Shown: positions 1 to 6,861 of the stretch, in pieces | Position numbering within the stretch: the stretch's first letter is position 1 | Layout of the letters: the number at the start of each line of letters is the position of its first letter | Source of the DNA: Acidiluteibacter sp965660325 | Lineage (GTDB): Bacteria > Bacteroidota > Bacteroidia > Flavobacteriales_E > Vicingaceae | Length of the DNA: 22,387 nt | Reading direction: 5' to 3' | Assembly (NCBI GenBank): GCA_965660325.1 | Contig: CBFHZL010000033.1 | Coordinates: 1-22,387, forward strand | Translations under genes and position numbers: made by a program | Notes under the pieces: generated by a model | The model's input: the letters and a program-made list of their open reading frames with translations, nothing else | Told to the model about the DNA's origin: nothing | Database searches by the model: none

Positions 1-180
1 CTTGACCACAATACCAACTTTGCCAACTTATTTCCATACCTACTAGCACTTGCTTCAGGTATTCTATTACACATTGCAACCACAATTTTATTAGAGACAA
101 GTGAAAACCATAAGTTTAGCAAAATGAAACTTGTTAGTATTCTAGTGGGAGCAGCATTGGCCATCATCACCACTTACTAG
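1..180 (+). CDS. ZIP-family metal transporter, C-terminal fragment
   Basis: The gene enters from the left edge and frame 1 stays open to TAG at 178-180, giving 59 residues. They form a hydrophobic helix (LLALASGILLHIATTILLE), a short charged loop (ETSENHKF) and a second hydrophobic helix ending at the C-terminus. This matches the last two membrane helices of ZIP (SLC39-like) divalent-metal transporters, in which a Gly-x-x-x-His ... Leu-Glu pattern is common. ZIP proteins import zinc, iron or manganese across the inner membrane; the substrate cannot be told from this piece. The call rests on a short tail only. Confidence 0.68.
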   Translation, partial: LDHNTNFANLFPYLLALASGILLHIATTILLETSENHKFSKMKLVSILVGAALAIITTY

Positions 181-214
181 ATACTTTTCTTTTCATTTTT
201 TAAGATTTTTCACT

Positions 215-244
215 TTTGAAACGAACCCTCATTGACTAACTTTG
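215..244 (+). promoter_or_regulatory. Bacteroidetes-type promoter of the peroxiredoxin gene
   Basis: TTTG at 215-218 and TAACTTTG at 237-244 are separated by 18 bases, which fits the Bacteroidetes -33/-7 consensus (TTTG, about 19 bases, TAnnTTTG). The -7 box lies 36 bases before the ATG at 281. An in-frame TTG at 242 falls inside the box, so it cannot be the start codon of this transcript. This is the only promoter in the window where both elements are visible. Confidence 0.65.
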
Positions 245-280
245 TTTCAATTAAAAATCAAACAAAAACACAAATATATT

Positions 281-913
281 ATGGCAGTATTAGTTGGCAA
301 AAAAGCCCCTCATATCTCTGCAAGTGCAGTAATTAATGGAGAAGAAATCGTAGAAAACTTTTCATTAGATCAGTATATTGGAAAGAAGCACGTGGTTCTT
401 TTCTTTTACCCAAAAGACTTCACTTTCGTTTGTCCTACGGAATTACATGCATTTCAATCTAAATTAAAAGAATTTGAAGACAGAAATACAGTAGTTGTCG
501 CTTGTTCTACCGACACTGAGCAATCTCACTGGGGATGGTTACAATTAGGTAAAGATCATGGTGGTATTGAAGGAATTACCTATCCAATTATCGCAGATAC
601 CAATAAAACTATATCGGCAAATTTTGACGTATTAGCAGGTGAATGGGATTACAATGATGAAGGTGAAATGATCGCTCACGGCGAAATGGTCGCTTACAGA
701 GGGTTATTCTTAATAGACAAAGAAGGTATCGTGAAGCACCAATTAGTAAACGACCTTCCACTAGGAAGAAACGTAGATGAAGCACTTAGAATGATTGATG
801 CTTTACAATTTTTCGAAGAAAAAGGTGAAGTATGTCCTGCCAACTGGTCGAAAGGAAAAGAGGGTATGAATGCTACACATGATGGTGTTGCTTCTTACTT
901 ATCAAAAAACTAA
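281..913 (+). CDS. Typical 2-Cys peroxiredoxin (AhpC/Prx1 family)
   Basis: This is a thiol peroxidase that reduces hydrogen peroxide and organic peroxides in the cytoplasm. The ATG at 281 is chosen (210 aa) because the upstream in-frame TTG at 242 overlaps the promoter, and MAVLVGKKAPHI is the expected N-terminus. The peroxidatic Cys51 lies in FYPKDFTFVCPTELHAF with Thr48. Arg140 supports the active site, and the resolving Cys185 lies in GEVCPANW near the C-terminus. Two details resemble overoxidation-sensitive Prx1 enzymes: GGIEG at 94-98 near the GGLG position, and a C-terminal SYLSKN near the YF position. Residues 120-137 form an acidic stretch, longer than usual, before AYRGLFLID. The gene is monocistronic, with its own promoter and terminator. 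The thioredoxin 2.7 kb away on the other strand is a plausible reductant. Confidence 0.95.
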   Translation: MAVLVGKKAPHISASAVINGEEIVENFSLDQYIGKKHVVLFFYPKDFTFVCPTELHAFQSKLKEFEDRNTVVVACSTDTEQSHWGWLQLGKDHGGIEGITYPIIADTNKTISANFDVLAGEWDYNDEGEMIAHGEMVAYRGLFLIDKEGIVKHQLVNDLPLGRNVDEALRMIDALQFFEEKGEVCPANWSKGKEGMNATHDGVASYLSKN

Positions 914-941
914 GCCAACCTAAGGTTTTAACAAATAAATT

Positions 942-977
942 GAGGTCTTTATCAAATGATAAAGACCTCTTTATTTT
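942..977 (+). terminator. Strong intrinsic terminator after the peroxiredoxin gene, probably bidirectional
   Basis: A perfect 12-bp stem (GAGGTCTTTATC at 942-953 with GATAAAGACCTC at 958-969) encloses a 4-base loop, and T-rich sequence follows at 970-977. It lies 28 bases after the peroxiredoxin stop and directly after the stop of the convergent kelch gene. The opposite side is also AT-rich, so it can serve both units. Confidence 0.85.
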
Positions 978-3217
978 AATATTAAAACCGTTCCCTGTAG
1001 ATTCTCAAACCTAATACTACCACTTTCTTGATAACGAATTTTATAGATATAAGCACCAAGCGGTAGCGATTCATTGTTGCTTCTAGCTTCCCAAGGAGCA
1101 TTGATGTCCGTTGTTTGGTAGATAAGCTCTCCCCATCGATTAAAAATTTGTAATTCGAAATAGACAATATCACAACTGTAAGTTGGTCCAAAACGATCAT
1201 TTACTCCATCTCCATTTGGAGTAAAAGCATTAGGTAGGAAAAAGTTACAATCACACTCCTCTACAGTTATAGTTATCGTATCCGAACTTACCCCACAATA
1301 GTTGCTGGCTGTCGCATAATATGTTCCTGATTCAAAAATATAAAACCTGCTTTGAGTTGATCCATCTTGCCATTCATATGCTGTAGCATTGGGATCGAGT
1401 GCATCCAGAAAAAAGGATTCGCCAAAACATACTTCTTCATCCTCTCCAAAAGAAACTAAGGGAAGTAGATCATAATCGACTTTTACCGAATCTCGGCTTT
1501 TACAGCCATTCTGAGAAACCTCCACCCAATACAAGCCGGGCTTATTGACTGTTAGCTGATTAGTCGTATTGCCGGTAGACCATACATAGGTCGCTCCACC
1601 TATATTCAAGGTGTAGGTGATTGAATCATTTTCGCACAAAGTAGTGTCAGTGCCTAAAGAAAATGATGAACGCTCAATGTAAGATATGAATACTGAATCC
1701 CTTGTGATACAATTATTTCGTTCTAAAGTGACGTGATACAAACCTGGAGAATTGACAGTGTAGGTAGCGCTAGTGCTCCCATCTTGCCATCTATAGCTGG
1801 CGCCGTTATCAAAAGCATCCAAGGTGACTGTCTCACCAAAACAAACATTTCTATCGTGGCCGAGATTTACGGCAGGTGGCTCATAATACGTTACATTTAT
1901 TGTATCAGAAACTGTGCACTGATCTAATGTAACACTTACTGAATATATCCCCGTTTTATTAATGGTAAAATTGGGGGCTGTACTTGAATCCTGCCAGAGA
2001 TAGGTGGAGTTTGGATAAAAAGCTGATAGCGAAACGCTTTGTAAACCACAAAAACTTGTATCATTCCCCAGATCAACCACGGGATTAGGGTAATAATTTA
2101 CCACAAACGAATCCCTTACTGTGCAATTATTAGATGTAAAGTTCACCCAATATATACCAGGAGAAGTTACTCTATAAGTAGCAAACCTAGAGCTATCTTG
2201 CCATAAATATCGGCCATTTCTAACCCTGGTCCCAAGAACAATTTCCTCTCCATCGCACAGGTCTATAATTTGTTTTCTTGAATCAAAAGGAGCATATCGC
2301 CAGACATCATCTGAATTATTTCCTATCCATCCGCCAACAACATAAGCAGAGTCTCCGATCACAAATGCATCAGCTCTCGATCTTCTTCCTCCTGGATATG
2401 TGTTAACGCTCGACCAACTATTAGTTACAGGATCATATATAAAGTAATCATTAAACTGATTACTTTGGCCAAAGGTGTAGCCTCCACCAACTACTAATTT
2501 CCCATCAACTGCAAAACTGATGGGATTAAGCCTAGCATCTCCGGGAAAATCAGCCATCCGATTCCATGTGTTTCCTAAAGGAGTATATTTCCATAAATCA
2601 TTGAAAGAAGTAGTATAATCAGTCCCCAATCCAATATAAATCTCTCCATTAATATCCTCCATCACTCCTTCCATTCTATTGCCTAATGGCGTAGAATCGG
2701 AAAGCAGTATCCACTGATCTGACGAGGGATTATACTCATAAAATTGACTTGAAGCAACATTTAAATTGGTTGCTCCCCCAACTAAATACCCTTTACCATT
2801 TAACGATGTTGCCATCGCTCCAACAGCATATTGCGAGGGGAAAGAGTCAAGAAGTGCCCAGGTATCAGTAGTTTGATCATAACTGTAAAAGTCGCGAAAG
2901 GCATTGCTTCCCTCCCACCCAATACCTGTATAAGCTATATTTCCGATAACAAATGAAATACCCGACCTTCTTCCTGGGCCCGGGCAGTCTGTTTTTCTAA
3001 GCCAACTATCGGTAGCGTATTGATATTCATAAAGCTGTTTAGAGTTAAACAACCCATTAGTTCCAAAACATTGATAGCCTTTTGTACCAATAGTAAATGC
3101 ATTTCCACTCCGAAGACCATCACCTGGGTATAAATTACGGATACACCAAGCTTGACCAAAAACTGCAATTGCACACAAGAAAAAAAGCGCAAAGAGTTGA
3201 AGCCTTAAGTAAGTCAT
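971..3217 (-). CDS. Secreted kelch/Ig-like repeat protein with T9SS type B sorting domain
   Basis: This 748-aa protein is predicted to be secreted by the type IX secretion system to the cell surface or medium. Residues 1-21 are a signal peptide ending ...AVFGQ. Residues about 30-312 hold six kelch-like repeats (patterns such as FVIGDSAYVVGGW near 286), consistent with a six-bladed beta-propeller. Residues about 316-652 hold five tandem Ig-like repeats, each with a Cys pair and a YxWQDGS-like strand. Residues about 656-748 are the gliding-motility-associated C-terminal domain, starting FLPNAFTPNGDGVNDRF and containing FELQIFNRWGELIYQ. Such proteins usually act in adhesion, carbohydrate binding or matrix formation, but no catalytic site is visible and the role here is unknown. 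The gene stands alone, bounded by terminators at both ends. I saw no clear TAnnTTTG box upstream. Confidence 0.9.
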   Translation of the reverse strand: MTYLRLQLFALFFLCAIAVFGQAWCIRNLYPGDGLRSGNAFTIGTKGYQCFGTNGLFNSKQLYEYQYATDSWLRKTDCPGPGRRSGISFVIGNIAYTGIGWEGSNAFRDFYSYDQTTDTWALLDSFPSQYAVGAMATSLNGKGYLVGGATNLNVASSQFYEYNPSSDQWILLSDSTPLGNRMEGVMEDINGEIYIGLGTDYTTSFNDLWKYTPLGNTWNRMADFPGDARLNPISFAVDGKLVVGGGYTFGQSNQFNDYFIYDPVTNSWSSVNTYPGGRRSRADAFVIGDSAYVVGGWIGNNSDDVWRYAPFDSRKQIIDLCDGEEIVLGTRVRNGRYLWQDSSRFATYRVTSPGIYWVNFTSNNCTVRDSFVVNYYPNPVVDLGNDTSFCGLQSVSLSAFYPNSTYLWQDSSTAPNFTINKTGIYSVSVTLDQCTVSDTINVTYYEPPAVNLGHDRNVCFGETVTLDAFDNGASYRWQDGSTSATYTVNSPGLYHVTLERNNCITRDSVFISYIERSSFSLGTDTTLCENDSITYTLNIGGATYVWSTGNTTNQLTVNKPGLYWVEVSQNGCKSRDSVKVDYDLLPLVSFGEDEEVCFGESFFLDALDPNATAYEWQDGSTQSRFYIFESGTYYATASNYCGVSSDTITITVEECDCNFFLPNAFTPNGDGVNDRFGPTYSCDIVYFELQIFNRWGELIYQTTDINAPWEARSNNESLPLGAYIYKIRYQESGSIRFENLQGTVLILK
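1262..2272 (-). repeat. Five tandem Ig-like repeats in the kelch protein
   Basis: Five units of about 65-70 residues begin near residues 316, 380, 449, 519 and 588. The shared pattern is LGxDxxxC, then YxWQDGS (WSTG in the fourth), then a GxYxV strand, then a second Cys followed by (R/S)D(S/T)xxVxY. The copies are clearly related but divergent in DNA, so this is old duplication rather than a recent or slipping repeat. Paired cysteines suggest a disulfide in each unit outside the cytoplasm. Confidence 0.8.
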
Positions 3218-3283
3218 AACTTATGTGGATTGGTTAACTTATTGTTAGACGTAATTCAAGTCAGGAAAGTCCCCTAGCAGCAT

Positions 3284-3311
3284 AAAAAAAAGCCGAACGG
3301 AGAGTTCGGCT
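3284..3311 (-). terminator. Intrinsic terminator of the mazG-thioredoxin operon
   Basis: Read on the minus strand, an 8-bp stem AGCCGAAC / GTTCGGCT (3304-3311 with 3291-3298, loop 3299-3303) is followed at once by a run of seven U (A at 3284-3290 on the plus strand). It lies 27 bases beyond the stop of the last gene of the operon and isolates the kelch gene downstream. Confidence 0.9.
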
Positions 3312-3337
3312 TGATTTCATTTTTTCGAAATAAGAAT

Positions 3338-3583
3338 TTACCCTCCAATAGAAACTCTTACCTTCTGAGTGTAAGCCCTCAAGGCTTTTGGAAAAGAAAT
3401 ACCTTCCTTCTCCATTTCTTTTTTGATCCAAATGGCAGCCATTACGTGAGTCAATTGCTCCCCTTCATCTTCTCCTTCTACCTCAATAGGTGGTTGCTGC
3501 TCTTCCAATATGGCTTGTTCTGCTTTTACCAACTCTTCTTCAGATGCATTCTCCACCAACTTCTTTATTGCGGGCACTTTCAT
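3338..3583 (-). CDS. Small conserved protein, DUF6952-like
   Basis: This is an 81-aa acidic, helical protein with no signal peptide or membrane segment. Its start (MKVPAIKKLVENASEEEL) and a C-terminal helix (EGISFPKALRAYTQKV) resemble the DUF6952 family, small Bacteroidetes proteins that I recall being encoded beside thioredoxin and peroxiredoxin. No function is known to me. It starts 2 bases after the thioredoxin stop, so it is almost certainly co-translated with it, and the operon terminator follows directly. An accessory role in thiol redox chemistry is inferred from context only. The gene itself is well supported by its position and spacing; the family name is less certain. Confidence 0.7.
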   Translation of the reverse strand: MKVPAIKKLVENASEEELVKAEQAILEEQQPPIEVEGEDEGEQLTHVMAAIWIKKEMEKEGISFPKALRAYTQKVRVSIGG

Positions 3584-3585
3584 AC

Positions 3586-3900
3586 TTATAGCTTTTCAAT
3601 TAATTCAACGACTTTTTCTTCCTTACTAGTAGCAGTTCCTTCTACCAATTTCCCATTTTTAAAGACAGCAAAAAATGGTAAATTATCTACTCCTGCAGCA
3701 GCGCGTGCCACTTCATTTTCCTCTGCGTTCACTTCTAAAAATGAAACACCTTCAAATCGTTCGTCATTTGATAGTCGCTTATATTTAGGAGCGAACAATT
3801 TACACGAACCACACCAGTCTGCGTAATACTTTATAATCACTTTTTCATTGCCAGATACATTCGCATCCCAAAGTTCATCAGTTATCTTTTCTACTGCCAT
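3586..3900 (-). CDS. Thioredoxin-family protein
   Basis: This 104-aa protein has the size of a classical single-domain thioredoxin. The active site is WCGSC (Cys30, Cys33) after YYAD, and the cis-proline is Pro75 in NLPFF. There is no signal peptide, so it should be a cytoplasmic disulfide reductase. The usual CGPC is CGSC here; the Ser at the third position would be expected to alter the redox potential. The gene is the second in the operon, 23 bases after mazG and 2 bases before the DUF6952-like gene. It is not next to a thioredoxin reductase, and the peroxiredoxin at 281-913 is a plausible client. Confidence 0.9.
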   Translation of the reverse strand: MAVEKITDELWDANVSGNEKVIIKYYADWCGSCKLFAPKYKRLSNDERFEGVSFLEVNAEENEVARAAAGVDNLPFFAVFKNGKLVEGTATSKEEKVVELIEKL

Positions 3901-3923
3901 TGCTATACTTTTTTATTTTAAAA

Positions 3924-4691
3924 TTAAATCGTTTTTGCTTTATTCCAATATTCGTCCATTTCGGAAAGAGACATCTCGCCCATTTTTTTTCCATCTCGTG
4001 CAGATGCTTCCTCTAAAAACTGAAACCGTTTTATAAACTTTTTGTTTGTTCGCTCTAAGGCATCTTCTGGATTAACGCCTAAGAAGCGCGCATAGTTAAT
4101 CATTGAAAATAAAACGTCTCCTAACTCTGCTTCTACCCTATCTTTTGAAGCGTCGGAATTTACCTCAGCTGCTAATTCTGTTAGCTCTTCCTCTACTTTA
4201 TGATACACTTGCTCTTTCTTCTCCCAATCAAACCCAACTCCCCTTGCTTTATCTTGAATTCGAATTGCTTTTATTAAAGCAGGTAGAGAGCTTGGCACTC
4301 CTCCCAAAACTGACTTATTCCCTTCTTTTAACTTTAGCTTTTCCCAATTTTCGAGTACTTCTTTTTCATCTTTTACTTTCGTATCTCCATAAATGTGAGG
4401 GTGCCGATTTATCAACTTTTCGCAAATTCCATTCAAAACGTCCGATACGTCCCAACCATGACTCTCTGAGCCTATTTTGGAGTAAAAAACCAAGTGGAGA
4501 AATAAGTCTCCAAGCTCCTTTTTAACTTCCGGATAATCTTCATTGTGGATAGCATCGACTAGCTCATAGGTTTCTTCCACCGTTAAATGTCTCAGCGTTT
4601 GCATGGTTTGCTTTTTATCCCATGGACATTTTTCTCGTAAATCGTCCATAATGTTTAATAATCGCTCAAATGCTTTTAATCGCTTATCCAT
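3924..4691 (-). CDS. mazG: Nucleoside triphosphate pyrophosphohydrolase MazG
   Basis: MazG hydrolyses NTPs and dNTPs to the monophosphate and pyrophosphate, clearing damaged or abnormal nucleotides. The 255 aa match the two-domain all-alpha form. The first domain has CPWDKKQT at 22-29, VEETYE with Glu39, Glu40 and Glu43, and ELGD (Glu59, Asp62). The second repeats this as VEEELTE (168-172) and ELGD (Glu189, Asp192). These acidic residues bind Mg2+. It is the first gene of the operon, with a TAnnTTTG box 14 bases upstream of its ATG. Confidence 0.95.
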   Translation of the reverse strand: MDKRLKAFERLLNIMDDLREKCPWDKKQTMQTLRHLTVEETYELVDAIHNEDYPEVKKELGDLFLHLVFYSKIGSESHGWDVSDVLNGICEKLINRHPHIYGDTKVKDEKEVLENWEKLKLKEGNKSVLGGVPSSLPALIKAIRIQDKARGVGFDWEKKEQVYHKVEEELTELAAEVNSDASKDRVEAELGDVLFSMINYARFLGVNPEDALERTNKKFIKRFQFLEEASARDGKKMGEMSLSEMDEYWNKAKTI

Positions 4692-4705
4692 TGCTATCTT
4701 TTCTA

Positions 4706-4713
4706 CAAAAATA
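4706..4713 (-). promoter_or_regulatory. -7 promoter element for mazG operon
   Basis: TATTTTTG on the minus strand matches TAnnTTTG and lies 14 bases before the mazG ATG. No clear -33 TTTG was found at the usual spacing. Confidence 0.5.
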
Positions 4714-4754
4714 CACAGCTGAAATTACATAAAGAATTTAACCGCCATTTTTTA

Positions 4755-4762
4755 TACTTTTG
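4755..4762 (+). promoter_or_regulatory. -7 promoter element for the acyloxyacyl hydrolase operon
   Basis: TACTTTTG matches TAnnTTTG and lies 17 bases before the ATG at 4780. It is divergent from the mazG element 42 bases away. No clear -33 box is seen. Confidence 0.5.
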
Positions 4763-4779
4763 AATCTTCAATTACACCC

Positions 4780-5868
4780 ATGAAATTAGCTCTCGCTTTC
4801 TTCCTCACATTGGCTTTCTCATTCGCGTGGGGTCAGAATTTAAGTGATAAAAGCAAATATTCGTTAGGCCTTAGAGGACAATACGGTTACATACTGAACC
4901 ACTCTGAAACAATGGAGTACATCACAGGGCAACACTTCCCTGCCTTCGAGCTGTACGTTGAAAAGCAAACCGATGGCACAAAAGAATGGCACAACGCTTA
5001 CAAATTACCCAAATGGGGAGTAGCATTTTATACGGCTAACATTAATGAATATTTTGGCCAAATATATACGCTACACCCTTACATCGCATTTCCAATAAAA
5101 AGAGGCAATGTAGCAGACCTTGATTTTCGTTTGGGAGCAGGAGTTGGATATGTCAGCAAACCATTTGAGCGAATTGACAACTTTAAAAATGTAGCGATTG
5201 GGACGCACTTAAATGCCACTTTTTCATTTATGCTTGATGCTGCTTTCCATATCAGTGATCCTCTAAAGTTGCACACTAGCCTTACTTTCACGCATTTTAG
5301 CAATAGCTCATACGCAAAACCTAACCTAGGAATAAATATACCGACGATTGGCCTAGGACTGTCCTATCATTATGGGGTGTCTGAAAAAGTCGAAGACTTA
5401 AAAATAACTAGTTTTAAGAAAGAAAAGCAAAAATGGAAATACACCCTTAGAAGTACCATGGGGATTAATGAAACACATGCCGTTGTGGATAGAAAATTTT
5501 ACGCCGGCTCATTTTCTTTTTTAGCACAGAAACGAACATCTGAGAAAAGTAAATGGGGTGGAGAAGTTAACCTGTTTCACAATCCTGCCTTGCGCAAAGA
5601 ACTTGAAGACCTGAACAAAGAAATCAATGGTAAGTTAGGGATTACCCAAATTGGATTAGGGATATCACACACATTAATGATTGACAAATTTGGATTGTAC
5701 ACGCAAGTTGGCGGTTATATCCATTCAGAATACAAAGAAGAGGGCATACTCTATCAACGAATTGGTAGCGTTTACCAGTTTACTGAAAAATTAAGTGGAA
5801 TATTATTGCTAAAAACTCACTTAACCGTTGCTGAATACATGGAGTTTGGAATAGGTTATACATTATGA
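4780..5868 (+). CDS. PagL-like acyloxyacyl hydrolase (lipid A deacylase family), outer-membrane barrel
   Basis: PagL enzymes remove the 3-O-linked acyl chain of lipid A in the outer membrane. The 362-aa product has a signal peptide (residues 1-18, ending FAWG) and alternating aromatic/hydrophobic strands typical of a beta-barrel. The PagL signature is at 171-186, THFSNSSYAKPNLGIN, giving His172 and Ser174 of the catalytic triad. The third triad residue, a Glu 12 positions after the Ser in Pseudomonas PagL, is Asn186 here. The protein is about twice the size of PagL; residues about 215-362 form a further barrel-like region with no motif I recognise. Its last four bases overlap the next gene (ATGA), so the two form an operon. 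The family assignment is good; activity is less sure. Confidence 0.8.
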   Translation: MKLALAFFLTLAFSFAWGQNLSDKSKYSLGLRGQYGYILNHSETMEYITGQHFPAFELYVEKQTDGTKEWHNAYKLPKWGVAFYTANINEYFGQIYTLHPYIAFPIKRGNVADLDFRLGAGVGYVSKPFERIDNFKNVAIGTHLNATFSFMLDAAFHISDPLKLHTSLTFTHFSNSSYAKPNLGINIPTIGLGLSYHYGVSEKVEDLKITSFKKEKQKWKYTLRSTMGINETHAVVDRKFYAGSFSFLAQKRTSEKSKWGGEVNLFHNPALRKELEDLNKEINGKLGITQIGLGISHTLMIDKFGLYTQVGGYIHSEYKEEGILYQRIGSVYQFTEKLSGILLLKTHLTVAEYMEFGIGYTL

Positions 5869-6599
5869 TAAGGTATCTTACAACTGTAATATTATTTTTA
5901 AGTTTAGTCGCTTGCGAAAAAGAACACTTAGGAGATTGTTTTAATTCTACCGGCAATAAAAAGGTTCAGTTTAGGAATGTCCCTGCATTTACTAAAATTG
6001 AGCTTGATGATAGAATTGACCTGAATTTAATTTGGGATACCACAGAATCTGCTGTGCAAGTGGAAGCTGGAAGTGGAATTATCGACAACATTATTACTGA
6101 AGTCAAAAATGATGAATTAAAGATTTACAATACAAATAGGTGCAATTGGGTTAGAAGCTTTAAAAAGAAAATTACTGTTACAATTAGAGGTAGCTTGTGG
6201 AATACGATCACCTACAGAGGGTCCGGAACTATCCGAAGCAAAAACCAACTAAAGGTGGATCAATTGAATCTAGACTGTTGGGAAGCAAGTGGAGATATTT
6301 ACTTAAATATCGACTGCAAAGAAAGCTATCTAAAATCTCACACAGGGCCAACAACCATCTATGTAGAAGGAAATAGCAACTACTCTTACTTATTTCTCTC
6401 AGGCAATGGATTGATCAAGGCAGAGAACTTGGCAGCGGTGGATACTTATATTATAAACAAAAATCAAGGAGATGCTTATATTAACACCTCTTTAAACCTT
6501 GATGCCTTTATCGAAGGGAATGGTAATATTTTCGAATTCGGTTCGCCAGTCTCTGTTGATGTGACCAAAAGCGGATCAGGAAATCTTATCAGACGTTAA
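5865..6599 (+). CDS. Lipoprotein with head GIN domain (DUF2807)
   Basis: This 244-aa protein starts with a lipoprotein signal (LFLSLVAC, lipid-anchored Cys17). The rest is the DUF2807 / putative auto-transporter adhesin head-GIN fold. VPAFTKIELDDRIDLNL (residues about 39-55) is the typical opening, followed by short beta-strands punctuated by Gly-Ser-Gly or similar turns (YRGSGTIRS, LSGNGLI, KSGSGNL) that form a beta-helix. Its function is unknown; it likely faces the periplasm or surface. Its ATG overlaps the stop of the PagL-like gene, indicating a shared transcript and translational coupling. Confidence 0.85.
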   Translation: MIRYLTTVILFLSLVACEKEHLGDCFNSTGNKKVQFRNVPAFTKIELDDRIDLNLIWDTTESAVQVEAGSGIIDNIITEVKNDELKIYNTNRCNWVRSFKKKITVTIRGSLWNTITYRGSGTIRSKNQLKVDQLNLDCWEASGDIYLNIDCKESYLKSHTGPTTIYVEGNSNYSYLFLSGNGLIKAENLAAVDTYIINKNQGDAYINTSLNLDAFIEGNGNIFEFGSPVSVDVTKSGSGNLIRR

Positions 6600-6635
6600 A
6601 ATTCGATAATTCCTGCAGTCTCAGCGGATATTTCG

Positions 6636-6643
6636 TAAATTTG
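6636..6643 (+). promoter_or_regulatory. -7 promoter element for the small four-cysteine membrane protein
   Basis: TAAATTTG matches TAnnTTTG and lies 23 bases before the ATG at 6667; the spacer is A-rich, as is common in Bacteroidetes leaders. Confidence 0.5.
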
Positions 6644-6666
6644 CACTTCACAAAAAGAAGTCGAAT

Positions 6667-6861
6667 ATGAAAGTTTTTTTGATTGCCTTATTTATGCTAG
6701 CATTAGGATTTGCAGGCATTGCAGTAAAACTGCTATTCAAAAAAAATGGCAAATTTGCAGGTACATGTGCTAGTAACAACCCGATGTTGCAAGAAGAAGG
6801 TGCATCTTGCGGAGTTTGCGGTGCGAGACCTGAAGAAAAGTGCAAAGCTGCCGACGACTAA
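6667..6861 (+). CDS. Small single-pass membrane protein with four cysteines, NqrM-like in layout
   Basis: The 64-aa product has one N-terminal transmembrane helix (residues 2-24), a basic KKNGK segment, then a short tail with Cys34 (GTCAS), Cys48 and Cys51 (CGVC) and Cys59. Proteins of this kind are annotated in Bacteroidetes only as membrane or secreted protein. The layout of one helix, a GxC after Lys residues, a C-x-C or C-x2-C pair and a final Cys recalls NqrM (DUF539), which helps place iron in Na+-translocating NADH:quinone reductase. The adjacent convergent gene is apbE, which flavinylates the same enzyme. The NqrM link is inference from layout and neighbour, not a clear homology call. 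Promoter and short leader support a real gene. Confidence 0.75.
   Translation: MKVFLIALFMLALGFAGIAVKLLFKKNGKFAGTCASNNPMLQEEGASCGVCGARPEEKCKAADD

Noticed and set aside
242..280. TTG start extending the peroxiredoxin by 13 residues
   Set aside because: The TTG lies inside the TAnnTTTG promoter box, and the added residues do not resemble the family N-terminus; the ATG at 281 fits.
1262..2272. Repeat block considered as a CRISPR array or recent tandem DNA repeat
   Set aside because: The periodicity is at protein level (about 65-70 residues), the DNA copies are divergent and the frame is open throughout.
3311..3826. A 171-codon plus-strand open frame opposite the thioredoxin and DUF6952-like genes
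   Set aside because: It lies entirely antisense to two well-supported genes, has no recognisable motif and is rich in Phe/Ser/Leu as expected from the complement of coding AT-rich DNA.
4103..4525. A 140-codon Leu-rich plus-strand open frame inside mazG
   Set aside because: It is antisense to conserved MazG motifs, and the leucine richness is the complement of the Glu/Lys-rich mazG codons.
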